From Oscillospiraceae bacterium (lineage in GTDB: Bacteria > Bacillota > Clostridia > Oscillospirales > Ruminococcaceae): a stretch of DNA of 64,000 nt. A model generated the notes under the pieces. The model ran no database searches. It saw only the letters and a program-made list of their open reading frames with translations, and had not been told where the DNA came from. The stretch covers positions 1-64,000 of the forward strand of contig WQXO01000002.1 of the NCBI GenBank assembly GCA_009784825.1. The letters run 5' to 3'. Both the position numbers and the translations under genes were made by a program. Positions 16,333-24,875 of the stretch are shown piece after piece (the stretch's first letter is position 1; every line of letters starts with the position of its first letter).

Positions 16333-18957
16333 CCTTTTCTTAATATCCGATAATTCTCTCATCGCATCAAGCGGGGTGATGTTCTCCAAATCAATCGCTT
16401 TAATCCGATTAACCGCATTATCCCGCTCGATTAAAGCAAAGTCAATCTGCCCGCCCATGTCATCCTCCTCCCGAAGCCTTTCCTCAAGCTCGATTTTAGA
16501 ATTCATCTCCATTTGCTTTAACGCTTTCTTAGCATTGGAAATAACACTTGCCGGCACTCCCGCTAACTTAGCCACCTCAATCCCGTAGCTCTGGTCAGTA
16601 CCACCCTCTACGATTTTGTGCAAAAACGTGATTTCCCCGCCTCGCTTAATCACAGAAACACTGAGATTGCGAATTCCGGAATACTGTTTTTCTAATTCGA
16701 TTAACTCGTGATAGTGCGTGGCAAAAAGCGTCTTACAGCCGATTTTATTATTAATAAACTCGGCGACAGCTTTGGCAATCGAAATTCCGTCAAACGTGGA
16801 AGTCCCCCTGCCGATTTCATCAAGAATAACAAGACTTTTGTCGGTTGCGTTATTAAGAATTTCCGCAACCTCTAACATTTCCACCATAAAGGTAGACTGC
16901 CCCATTGATAAGTCATCGCTCGCACCTACACGGGTAAACAGCTTATCGACTACACCTATGCGTGCCGACTTAGCGGGGACGAAGCAGCCTAACTGTGCCA
17001 TAAGCGTAATCAGTGCCACCTGCCGCATATAGGTGGATTTCCCCGACATATTCGGCCCTGTGATAATCATTTGCCGGTTTTCACTTGTATCGAGGTAACA
17101 ATCATTCGGGGCAAATTCACCGCCCGTCAGCATTTTCTCGACTACCGGATGGCGTGACGCTTTAATGTCGATTACATTATCAAGAGTGATTTCCGGGCGG
17201 CAATAATTATCACGGATAGCCACATCTGCGAACGAACACAGAACATCTAAATCAGCCACCGCCTCGGCGGTTCGCTGAATTCTCAATAATGCATTTTCGA
17301 TGAACGATTTTACATCTGCGAATATTTCTAATTCCAGTGCGACAATTTTCTCCTTAGCTGAGAGAATGTCGTCTTCTATTGTTTTCAGCTCCTCGGTAAT
17401 ATACCGCTCGCCGTTTGTGAGTGTCTGCTTCCTGTGATAATGAGGCGGAACATTACCGATATTCCCCTTAGAAACCTCGATATAATACCCGAAAACACGG
17501 TTATAACCCACCCGCAGGTTCTTAATCCCGGTATTCTCACGCTCACGTTTTTCTATTTCAGCTAACAGTTCATTCCCACCGTCGGTTAACGCTCTTAATC
17601 TGTCTAATTCTTGGTTGAAGCCGTCATTGATATAACCGCCGTCCTTTGTGACTGCGGGCGGCTCGGAAACAATTGCATTGCCGATTAAATTAGCAATATC
17701 CGTGAGATTGTCCATACCGTTATTTAACTCGGTCAGTAACGATGAATTCAATCCGCCTAACAATATTTTTATATCGGGAATTCTTCGGCATGCCGCCCCT
17801 AATGCATTTATATCCCTCGGATTAGCAGTCTTGTATATAACACGTGACATAAGACGTTCAAGGTCATATATCCCCGATAATCCCGAACGCAGCTCTGCCA
17901 GAACAGGTGCAGTGCTTTTTAGTTCCTGAACCGAGTCAAGCCTTTTTATAATTGCCAAATGATTGCTTAACGGGCGTTCGATACACTGCCTTAACCGCCG
18001 CCTGCCCATTGCTGTTTTCGCACAATCCAAAACCCATAAAAGTGTTCCCCTCTTATCACGGTTTCGCATGGTTTCGGTGAGTTCGAGATTTCGGCGGGCG
18101 GTAATGCCAATATCCATATACTCATTCGCAGAATTAACGGTCACAGACGTGAAGCGGACTGCTTGAGTTTTCTGGGTATGCTCGACGTATCTTAATAATG
18201 CACATAATGCACAATTCCGTAGGGGCGAACTGTGTTCGCCCGCATACGTGTACAAATCGCCCAACTGCCTTTGGATAATATCATTATCGGGTACGAACTT
18301 ATCCTCATCCATGACCTCAGCAAGGCAGTTGACCTGCTTTTTCAAAAGCTCTCCCGCTGACTTATAATCCATGAAATCAGCGTTAAACATAACCTCCGAC
18401 GGCATAAACCGAGATATTTCATTAATAATTCCCGCCTCACAATCGGTTTTGTTAATATATAATTCCCCTGTCGATAAATCACCTATTGCAATTCCCACCG
18501 AATTATCCCTTGCGTAAAAACTGCCTATATAATTATTCCTGCTTTCGTCAAGCATGGAATCCTCAATTAACGTACCGGGCGTGATTAAGCGGACGACCTT
18601 CCTCTGCATAGGACCTTTCCCGTCGGGAGAGTCGAACTGTTCGCATAATGCAACCTTATAATTTCTCTTGACTAATCTTTGTATGTAGGTTTCTGCGGCG
18701 TGATACGGTACGCCGCACATAGGAGTCCCCGCCCGTGCAGTTAGGGTAAGCTCTAACTCCTTTGAAATGTTTTCAGCATCCTCAAAAAACATTTCATAAA
18801 AATCGCCAAGCCGATAAAACAACACATAACCCTTGTATTCGTCTTTTATATCAAGGTATTGTTGTAGCATTGGAGTCAATGCCTTAGCATCTGGAGTCAA
18901 TGCCTTAGCATCTGGAGTCAATGCCTTAGCATCTGGGGTAAGGTTTTCCCTGTTCAT
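16324..18957 (-). CDS. mutS: DNA mismatch repair protein MutS
   Basis: An 877-residue MutS, which recognises mismatches and uses ATP to start repair. The mismatch-binding N-terminus (LTPMLQQYLDIKDEYKGYVLFYRLGDFYEMFFEDA) contains the Phe-x-Glu-type motif, and the C-terminal ATPase has GPNMSGKSTYMRQ, a Walker B LVILDEIGRGTSTFDG and THYHEL. Two oddities: the N-terminus starts with three extra in-frame copies of a 7-residue unit (TPDAKAL), and a GC-rich palindrome near 18220-18242 adds AGEHSSPLR in the connector region. The gene follows the ymcA-like gene, as in Bacillus (miaB-ymcA-...-mutS). MutL is not in the window. Confidence 0.97.
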   Translation of the reverse strand: MNRENLTPDAKALTPDAKALTPDAKALTPMLQQYLDIKDEYKGYVLFYRLGDFYEMFFEDAENISKELELTLTARAGTPMCGVPYHAAETYIQRLVKRNYKVALCEQFDSPDGKGPMQRKVVRLITPGTLIEDSMLDESRNNYIGSFYARDNSVGIAIGDLSTGELYINKTDCEAGIINEISRFMPSEVMFNADFMDYKSAGELLKKQVNCLAEVMDEDKFVPDNDIIQRQLGDLYTYAGEHSSPLRNCALCALLRYVEHTQKTQAVRFTSVTVNSANEYMDIGITARRNLELTETMRNRDKRGTLLWVLDCAKTAMGRRRLRQCIERPLSNHLAIIKRLDSVQELKSTAPVLAELRSGLSGIYDLERLMSRVIYKTANPRDINALGAACRRIPDIKILLGGLNSSLLTELNNGMDNLTDIANLIGNAIVSEPPAVTKDGGYINDGFNQELDRLRALTDGGNELLAEIEKRERENTGIKNLRVGYNRVFGYYIEVSKGNIGNVPPHYHRKQTLTNGERYITEELKTIEDDILSAKEKIVALELEIFADVKSFIENALLRIQRTAEAVADLDVLCSFADVAIRDNYCRPEITLDNVIDIKASRHPVVEKMLTGGEFAPNDCYLDTSENRQMIITGPNMSGKSTYMRQVALITLMAQLGCFVPAKSARIGVVDKLFTRVGASDDLSMGQSTFMVEMLEVAEILNNATDKSLVILDEIGRGTSTFDGISIAKAVAEFINNKIGCKTLFATHYHELIELEKQYSGIRNLSVSVIKRGGEITFLHKIVEGGTDQSYGIEVAKLAGVPASVISNAKKALKQMEMNSKIELEERLREEDDMGGQIDFALIERDNAVNRIKAIDLENITPLDAMRELSDIKKRLT
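18220..18242. repeat. GC-rich palindromic element inside mutS
   Basis: Head GTAGGGG, stem GGGCGAAC/GTTCGCCC with loop TGT (18223-18241). It is read in frame as AGEHSSPLR in MutS. Same element as at 50169, 63530 and, in variant form, 33383 and 60902. Confidence 0.85.
18871..18933. repeat. Three perfect 21-base tandem repeats at the mutS start
   Basis: Copies at 18871-18891, 18892-18912 and 18913-18933 are identical, followed by a partial fourth. Since 21 is a multiple of three, the frame is kept and the protein gains repeats of TPDAKAL ahead of the normal LTPMLQQY start. Confidence 0.95.
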
Positions 18958-18975
18958 GCTCGTTTAAAGTCCTTT

Positions 18976-19016
18976 CAATTGTCAATTGTACATTGTACAT
19001 TGTCAATTGCTCGTCA
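18976..19016 (-). repeat. TTGACAA heptamer element at the 3' end of the ymcA-like gene
   Basis: On the minus strand the head TGACGAGCAATTGACAAT begins exactly at the stop codon of the ymcA-like gene and continues with ACAATGT and TTGACAATT units. No -10 box follows at the right distance, so it does not seem to form a promoter for mutS. Confidence 0.8.
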
Positions 19017-19439
19017 ATGCTTACCGCAACCCGAGCAGCCGCCGCCCGACGCACAACCGCTTATCGGTTCGGGTTCGATTTGGCAGGTATCGGGGTCTTC
19101 GCCGTCACAGCAAAGGCTGATAATTCCGCTGACATCACGGATTAAATTATCCATTGCATTTTTTGCGGCAGTGAACATAATCATGCTTTCGTTGCCCATA
19201 ATCTGCGAGTATACGCTTTGTGCCTCGGTATTTAACTCATCGATTTTTTCGGGGTTTCTTTCCTCGCCGCCCTTGTTCATCTCCGCTGTAATCTTCTGCC
19301 TTAACAGATTAAACTCGCCTATGAGTGACTGCAACCCCTCGTCAGCGTCGTTTATTTCCTTTGCATCGAAGTATGCCTTGTAGCGTTCATCGGCTTGGAT
19401 TGCCCTGCCGAGCTCCCGTGCCATCTTGATTGTGTCCAT
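19014..19439 (-). CDS. YmcA/YlbF-family protein with Cys-rich tail
   Basis: A 141-residue helical protein of the YlbF/YmcA (RicA/RicF) family, partners in a complex that affects RNA processing, competence and sporulation in Bacillus. Helices MARELGRAIQADERYKAYFD and FTAAKNAMDNLIRDV are typical. The C-terminus has seven Cys (ISLCCDGEDPDTC, then CASGGGCSGC), which fits binding of iron-sulfur clusters, known for this complex. Position between miaB and mutS matches Bacillus ymcA. The start at 19439 has AAAGGAG; it overlaps the upstream gene by 53 bases. The stop codon is the first base triplet of a repeat element. Confidence 0.8.
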   Translation of the reverse strand: MDTIKMARELGRAIQADERYKAYFDAKEINDADEGLQSLIGEFNLLRQKITAEMNKGGEERNPEKIDELNTEAQSVYSQIMGNESMIMFTAAKNAMDNLIRDVSGIISLCCDGEDPDTCQIEPEPISGCASGGGCSGCGKH

Positions 19440-20034
19440 GTTGTTTTCTCCTTTTGTATTTTTTGTATTGTATAATTAAAAATATAATGCATGCTGTTTC
19501 AATAACGGGCGGTATAACAAATATCGGTTTAATAAATTGCAAATAAGGATTATACACGATATTATGTATACTTTCTAACCGTTTATTATACCCGTCTATA
19601 TAAAACCTTGCATTTAACTTATCATCTTCCTTATAGAATATAAGGTAGCTTGCCGACTCCCAGTGTGGCTCAAAATAAAATATTTCCACCTCATATGAAC
19701 TGATAAATCCTGTAATATGAGTAAATTCCCATGTTTCTTTAATAATCTCACCATCAAATCGTGATGAAAAATCTTCCTCGGAATGTATGTTCTCAATAAT
19801 TACATTTAATGTCGGTCTTCCCTGCAAAAACCCCGGGTGATACCTTGTATATATTGTTTCACCCTCAGCAAGCTCAAATTTGAATGTTTCACAAATACTG
19901 TTAATCTGGTTTTGTGTAAAACTCCTTTTGAATTGCGGCTGTAATAAAATAATCGGCGACATAATCACAAGTACAAATATTAGCAAAAGCATTAACCCCG
20001 CAATAACACCGACGATTACATTAATAATCTTCAT
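19387..20034 (-). CDS. Membrane protein of unknown function
   Basis: A 215-residue protein with an N-terminal helix (VIVGVIAGLMLLLIFVLVIM), a roughly 120-residue extracytoplasmic domain rich in aromatic residues (FKFELAEGETIYTRYHPGF) and a C-terminal helix (PIFVIPPVIETACIIFLII) ending in a basic tail. I do not recognise the family. The start at 20034 overlaps the miaB stop (ATGA) and the 3' end overlaps the ymcA-like gene, so it is embedded in this conserved housekeeping operon, where no such gene is found in Bacillus. Probably a lineage-specific insertion. Confidence 0.65.
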   Translation of the reverse strand: MKIINVIVGVIAGLMLLLIFVLVIMSPIILLQPQFKRSFTQNQINSICETFKFELAEGETIYTRYHPGFLQGRPTLNVIIENIHSEEDFSSRFDGEIIKETWEFTHITGFISSYEVEIFYFEPHWESASYLIFYKEDDKLNARFYIDGYNKRLESIHNIVYNPYLQFIKPIFVIPPVIETACIIFLIIQYKKYKRRKQHGHNQDGTGARQGNPSR

Positions 20035-21338
20035 GTCGACCGCCCCAATACTGCCCATTTTAACGCCTTATCTATCTTAACATTTACGAATTTCCCGATA
20101 ATATCCGTATTATCCGAATTAAAATCCACGATTACCCCCTCACGGCTTTTCCCCGTGAATTGCCCCTGCCCTGTCCTGCCCTCACCCTCACATAATACCC
20201 GCAAAGTCTTACCGACATACCGCTCATACGCCGTGTCGCCGATTTCAGCTAATACATCGAGCATTTCCCGAAACCACGCACTTTTTTCCTCACTTGTAAC
20301 CGTATCGGGTAATTCTGCCGCTTTTGTCCCCTCCCGCTTAGAGTAAATAAACGTGTATGCCGAGTCGAACCTGATTTTCTTAATCAGTGACAGCGTTTCC
20401 TCGAAATCGGTACGTGTTTCCCCGGGGAAGCCGACAATTATATCGGTAGTAATTGATATTAGGGGAGTTAGCTCCCTCGCATAGTTAATAATGCTTTCAT
20501 ACTGCTCAACGGTATATCCCCTGTTCATCAGCTCAAGAATTCGGTTACTCCCCGATTGTACCGGCAAATGCAGATGATGTGAGATTTTCTCGCTGTTTGC
20601 TATTACGTCAATCAGATTCCGTGACAAGTCCTTCGGGTGGGAGGTCATGTAGGTTATTCTGAAATCACCGTTTATCGCTTCAATTTCTTTCAATAATTCG
20701 GGGAATGACGGTGTGAATGAATTGACGTTCTGCCCTAACAGCATAACTTCCTTGACGTTGTCTTTGACTAAGCCTTGTATCTCGTTAATAATGTCATTGG
20801 GCTTACGGGAACGCTCCCGCCCTCTTACATACGGCACTACGCAATAACTGCAAAAGTTATCGCACCCGAACATAATCGGAACATCTGCCTTAAATTCGCT
20901 CTCTCGCCTAATTGGTAAATCCTCTGTAATTGTTTCGGTATTACTAATATCGGTGACACGCCTTTTATTAATAATCACCTCGTTTAATAATTCCGGGAAT
21001 TTATGAAGCACGTGGGTGCCGAAGATTAAGTCTACAAAAGGGAAAGTTTTATATAATTTTTCTGTGATATGCTCTTGTTGAACCATGCAACCGCAGACAA
21101 TGACGATTAAATCGGGGTTGCGGCGTTTTTGGTGGATTAACGCACCAATATTCCCGAAAACCTTGTTCTCGGCGTTCTCACGGACTGCACAGGTATTAAA
21201 CAGGATTAAGTCTGCCTCGTCCTGTATATTCGTGAAACCGTACCTCATTTCGGCTAACATACCGTTGATTTTCTCACCGTCGGAAACATTCGCACGGCAA
21301 CCGTAGGTATGGGTATATGCTAATTTAGATTTATCCAT
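20031..21338 (-). CDS. miaB: tRNA methylthiotransferase MiaB
   Basis: A 435-residue radical-SAM enzyme that adds a methylthio group to i6A37 of tRNAs. The N-terminal UPF0004 domain has Cys at TYGCRAN, LFNTCAVR and VCGCMVQ (the auxiliary cluster), the radical-SAM motif is FGCDNFCSYCVVPYVRG and a TRAM domain closes the protein (TLRVLCEGEG...). Length and motifs are normal. The start overlaps the engB stop by eight bases. The neighbours engB and mutS make a housekeeping operon. Confidence 0.96.
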   Translation of the reverse strand: MDKSKLAYTHTYGCRANVSDGEKINGMLAEMRYGFTNIQDEADLILFNTCAVRENAENKVFGNIGALIHQKRRNPDLIVIVCGCMVQQEHITEKLYKTFPFVDLIFGTHVLHKFPELLNEVIINKRRVTDISNTETITEDLPIRRESEFKADVPIMFGCDNFCSYCVVPYVRGRERSRKPNDIINEIQGLVKDNVKEVMLLGQNVNSFTPSFPELLKEIEAINGDFRITYMTSHPKDLSRNLIDVIANSEKISHHLHLPVQSGSNRILELMNRGYTVEQYESIINYARELTPLISITTDIIVGFPGETRTDFEETLSLIKKIRFDSAYTFIYSKREGTKAAELPDTVTSEEKSAWFREMLDVLAEIGDTAYERYVGKTLRVLCEGEGRTGQGQFTGKSREGVIVDFNSDNTDIIGKFVNVKIDKALKWAVLGRST

Positions 21339-21912
21339 AATTTTCGATAACCTGTCTTAATTCGTCAACACCCTCACCTGTTTCGGAGGAAAATTCGATG
21401 ATATTAATTTCGGGGAATTGTGTTTTAAACGCCGAACTGCGTTCTAAACGCTTAGTTTTCTTTAATTTATCCGCCTTAGTTAATGCGATTACAAAAGGGA
21501 TACCGGTTTCCTTCAAAAACTCAATCATTATTAAATCGTCGGCGGTGGGCGGGTGACGAAAGTCAATCAACTGTACTAAAAGTGATATTCTCCCCGATTT
21601 GATATACTGCTCGGTTAATTTACCGAAGCGGGCTTTCTCGTCCTTACTCGTCTTTGCATAACCGTAGCCGGGTAAATCAACGATATAGATTTCCTTGTCG
21701 ATGTTACCAATGTTATAGAAATTAAGCGTAATAGTCTTCCCCGGTGTCGAGCTGACACGGGCAAGGGATTTCCTGTTCAATAATTTATTAATAAGCGAGG
21801 ATTTCCCGACATTCGACCGCCCCGAAAAAGCGATTTCCGCCTTTTCACTAATCGGCGGCAGCTGCTCGAATTTTCCGTATGAGGCGTGTAAGTCTGCTAT
21901 ATTCCAGTTCAT
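21331..21912 (-). CDS. engB: Ribosome biogenesis GTPase EngB (YsxC)
   Basis: A 193-residue TrmE-Era-EngA-like GTPase needed for 50S assembly. G1 is SGRSNVGKSSLI, G3 is VDLPGYGYAKTS, G4 is ALTKADKLKK and the G5-like FSSETGEG is present. The length is typical. Start ATG at 21912 overlaps the stop of the ACT-domain gene (ATGA). Confidence 0.95.
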   Translation of the reverse strand: MNWNIADLHASYGKFEQLPPISEKAEIAFSGRSNVGKSSLINKLLNRKSLARVSSTPGKTITLNFYNIGNIDKEIYIVDLPGYGYAKTSKDEKARFGKLTEQYIKSGRISLLVQLIDFRHPPTADDLIMIEFLKETGIPFVIALTKADKLKKTKRLERSSAFKTQFPEINIIEFSSETGEGVDELRQVIENYG

Positions 21913-22331
21913 AGAATATCACTAATCGAAATTAACTTTACGCCTGCCCCTGTGAGGATTTCTTCTGCTTTTTGGGTATCGTTCACCCGAATGACAATGT
22001 CTGCCTCGCCTTTTTCTTTCCCCATAAGTGAATAGGAGTATTCGATGTTTATGTCCTTTTCACCCAATACCCGCACAACGTCACACAACGCCCCGAATTT
22101 ATCGGGAATTGTGAACCCGATTACATCGGTTACTTTGACCGTGAAATTCTCCGCATTAAGTGCCTGTAACGCTTTGTCTGCGTCATTGACAATTAAGCGA
22201 ACAATTCCGAAGTCGCTGGTGTCGGCGATTGTCATTGCACGAATATCAACCGTCGCTTTTGAAAGTGTTTCCATGACGGCATAAAGCCTGCCTGACTTAT
22301 TTTCTACGAATACTGAAATTTGTTGTAACAT
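21909..22331 (-). CDS. Tandem ACT-domain regulatory protein
   Basis: A 140-residue protein of two ACT domains (ISVFVENKSGRLYAVMETL and FTIPDKFGALCDVVRVL). Small stand-alone ACT proteins bind amino acids; this type often lies beside phenylacetate-CoA ligase genes in anaerobes, as here with one gene between. The start at 22331 has GGAGGG at good spacing; the ATG 15 bases upstream is itself part of that ribosome site and was rejected. It may sense an aromatic or branched-chain amino acid for the paaK/ior cluster upstream. Confidence 0.8.
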   Translation of the reverse strand: MLQQISVFVENKSGRLYAVMETLSKATVDIRAMTIADTSDFGIVRLIVNDADKALQALNAENFTVKVTDVIGFTIPDKFGALCDVVRVLGEKDINIEYSYSLMGKEKGEADIVIRVNDTQKAEEILTGAGVKLISISDIL

Positions 22332-22351
22332 GATTATACCCTCCAAAATAA

Positions 22352-22981
22352 TTATTTACCGGACATTGCCACTAATCTCTGTAATATTTTCGTTCCCAAG
22401 TTGAACATTTCCCCTGCGGAAGAAGTATTCACAATTGCATTAAGTGCACTTTCCGCAGAGAAAAGCCCCTTACCGGTAAGTAAATTTATACGGAGATTTC
22501 CTGTTATTATATCAGGGATATGGTTATTATCGGGCAATTCAAACCCCGGGACAGTCTTAACGGCAGTTTCAAAAAGAGCATCAATCAAAGGATTAATCCC
22601 CAGCCTATCCTCATTTTCAGAAAGTGGGTTCAGCTTAATCGCACCGCCTGTATAATTAATGTACCAGCCCTCCCTGTTGGGATATACTGCAAGCGTTTCT
22701 ATACCGTTTTGCAAACCGATTTGAAATACCACCCCGTATAACTCGTTGCTCCTTTTCTGCCGAATATGCCCTAAGCCGTTACCGTTCAACAGCTTGCAGT
22801 AAGCATAAAGCTGACGAGGTTCAATATCATCGGAAAGATTGTTAAACAGGCGTTTGAGTTCGGTTTCATTTCCTGCTTTGATATGTTCGATAAAATGAAT
22901 GAAATTGTCACCCATCATGCATAATTCACTTTCTGTGAACTGTGCAAACGCAAAATTTTCAAGCTGTGCTTTATCTGCCAT
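22352..22981 (-). CDS. Conserved hypothetical protein
   Basis: A 209-residue soluble protein that I do not recognise. The first half is helical and acidic; the second half contains strands (YGVVFQIGLQNGIETLAVYPNREGWYINYTG). No signal, membrane helix or metal motif is seen. Ribosome site GGGAGGG is close to the start. It lies between the ACT-domain gene and paaK, all in one direction with gaps of 20 and 9 bases, so it is probably co-transcribed with the indolepyruvate cluster. Confidence 0.6.
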   Translation of the reverse strand: MADKAQLENFAFAQFTESELCMMGDNFIHFIEHIKAGNETELKRLFNNLSDDIEPRQLYAYCKLLNGNGLGHIRQKRSNELYGVVFQIGLQNGIETLAVYPNREGWYINYTGGAIKLNPLSENEDRLGINPLIDALFETAVKTVPGFELPDNNHIPDIITGNLRINLLTGKGLFSAESALNAIVNTSSAGEMFNLGTKILQRLVAMSGK

Positions 22982-22990
22982 ATACCCTCC

Positions 22991-24292
22991 CTACAGTTTT
23001 CTCTTGTCGATTACTCGTTTTGCCTTTCCCTCGGAACGTGCTAAGGTCTTAGGTTCAATCAGCTTTACATTAACCCCGACACCGATTGCAGAGGTTATAA
23101 GCTCCCTCGCACGTCTGCGGTAGTTCTCAACGTCACGCACGTTGTCGCCGAACATATCCGAACGCATTTCAATCTGAATTTCAAGTGTGTCCTTGTTATC
23201 CACCCTGTCAGCGATAATCATATAATTCGTCGCACCGCTGTCGAAGCTCATCAAAGCCGCCTCAATCTGCGACGGGAAGACATTCACGCCTCTGATAATC
23301 AGCATATCGTCGGTTCGTCCCTGCGGCTTTTTCATTCGCACTAACGTCCTGCCGCACTCGCACTTTTCATAATCCAATGAAGCGATGTCACGGGTTCTGT
23401 AACGGATAAGCGGTAACGCCTCCTTAGTAATGCAGGTGAACACCAATTCCCCCTGTGTTCCCGCCGGTAACGGCTCAAAGGTGTCCGGGTCAACGATTTC
23501 TGGGATAAAGTGGTCTTCACAAACATGCATACCCTTTTGGAAAATACACTCACATGATACGCCGGGACCGAGAATCTCCGATAACCCGTAAATGTCATAG
23601 GCTTTTAAGCCTAAGCCTTTTTCGATTTCCCCACGCATTTCATCAGTCCACGGCTCTGCCCCGAACAGTCCCGCTTTTAGGTTAAAATCGTCCTTAGATA
23701 AGCCATTTTCTTTCATTAACTCAATAAGGCTGATTGCATATGACGGTGTCATACACAGGATAGACGAGCCGAAGTCACGGAACATCTCAAGCTGACGCAG
23801 ACTGTTCCCTGCCGAAGCCGGAATAGTCACCGCACCCAATTTCTCCGCTCCATAGTGCATACCTAACCCACCGGTAAACAACCCATACCCGTAAGAGACG
23901 TGGACGTAGTCTTGCTTAGTCCCGCCTATTCCGACGATACAGCGAGCTCCGCACTCTGCCCATAATTCGATGTCGTTTTTCGTGTACCCGACAACCGTCT
24001 GCTTCCCGGTAGTCCCCGAGGAAGCGTGAATTCGCACAACCTCCTCCATTGGAACAGCGAACATTCCGTAAGGGTAGTTGTCACGCAGGTCTTGCTTAGT
24101 GGTGAACGGAAGCTTAGATAAATCCGCAATCGTGCGGATGTCTTCCGGTTTTACCCCTGCTTCATCCATCTTCTTGCGATAGGGTTCGACCCTGTCATAA
24201 ACCTTGCGGATTTTCTGTGCCAAGCGAAACGATTGCAACGCCTCTAACTCGTGACGTGGTGCGGTTTCTATTTCTTTTTTGTAATAATTCAT
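22991..24292 (-). CDS. paaK: Phenylacetate-CoA ligase
   Basis: A 433-residue acyl-adenylate enzyme that joins aryl acetates to CoA using ATP. Motifs are [15 protein letters not shown] (P-loop-like), [10 protein letters not shown], and the C-terminal [19 protein letters not shown] with the hinge Asp/Arg and the catalytic Lys region ([14 protein letters not shown]). It follows iorA-iorB directly, so the cluster likely turns aromatic amino acids, via arylpyruvates and aryl acetyl-CoA, into aryl acetates with ATP gain (the reaction may run in the acid-forming direction). Start has AAAGGA. Confidence 0.92.
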   Translation of the reverse strand: MNYYKKEIETAPRHELEALQSFRLAQKIRKVYDRVEPYRKKMDEAGVKPEDIRTIADLSKLPFTTKQDLRDNYPYGMFAVPMEEVVRIHASSGTTGKQTVVGYTKNDIELWAECGARCIVGIGGTKQDYVHVSYGYGLFTGGLGMHYGAEKLGAVTIPASAGNSLRQLEMFRDFGSSILCMTPSYAISLIELMKENGLSKDDFNLKAGLFGAEPWTDEMRGEIEKGLGLKAYDIYGLSEILGPGVSCECIFQKGMHVCEDHFIPEIVDPDTFEPLPAGTQGELVFTCITKEALPLIRYRTRDIASLDYEKCECGRTLVRMKKPQGRTDDMLIIRGVNVFPSQIEAALMSFDSGATNYMIIADRVDNKDTLEIQIEMRSDMFGDNVRDVENYRRRARELITSAIGVGVNVKLIEPKTLARSEGKAKRVIDKRKL

Positions 24293-24301
24293 AGTTTTCC
24301 T

Positions 24302-24874
24302 TTAAACATTTACACCTAATTCAAACGCTTTTTCGTTGCTTTCGAGGGCGGCTTTCGGTGAACATTCACGCAGGGCATCAGTCCACAGTGACTTGTCAAA
24401 ACCTAACTCATTCGACAACACACCCATCATAACAACATTCACGCTTTTGTCATTCCCTGCTTGCTCGGCTAATTCAAGAGCGTTAAGCGAAATTACATCA
24501 ATTCCCAATGCTTTTATTTTGTCAATAACATCACTGTTATATTCAGCGGCACCGGTAATTACCGGCATTGGTGATAATTGCTGTGTGTTAATCAGCATTT
24601 TTCCGCCTTTTTTTAGGTATTCAACCCATCTTGCCGCCTCCATTAACTCGAACGCCACGATATAATCGGCTTCCCCTTTGTCAACTATCGGGGAATATAC
24701 CTTGTCACCGTATTTCACATAGGTGGTTACAGAGCCGCCACGCTGGCTCATTCCGTGAACCTCGCTGACCTTTGCGTCGAAGCCTTTGTTTAATAAAACA
24801 TTGCCTACTATTCTCGATGCAAGCAGTGTCCCCTGCCCGCCCACGCCTACAAACATAATTGATACTGTATTCAT
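24302..24874 (-). CDS. iorB: Indolepyruvate:ferredoxin oxidoreductase, beta subunit
   Basis: A 190-residue gamma-type subunit of the 2-oxoacid oxidoreductase family (FVGVGGQGTLLASRIVG, SEVHGMSQRGGSVTTYVKYG). With IorA it oxidises indolepyruvate and other arylpyruvates to aryl acetyl-CoA and reduces ferredoxin. The start at 24874 was chosen because GGAGG, encoded within the last codons of iorA, lies eleven bases upstream; the ATG at 24883 is too close to it. Coupled to iorA. Confidence 0.92.
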   Translation of the reverse strand: MNTVSIMFVGVGGQGTLLASRIVGNVLLNKGFDAKVSEVHGMSQRGGSVTTYVKYGDKVYSPIVDKGEADYIVAFELMEAARWVEYLKKGGKMLINTQQLSPMPVITGAAEYNSDVIDKIKALGIDVISLNALELAEQAGNDKSVNVVMMGVLSNELGFDKSLWTDALRECSPKAALESNEKAFELGVNV

Positions 24875-24875
24875 A

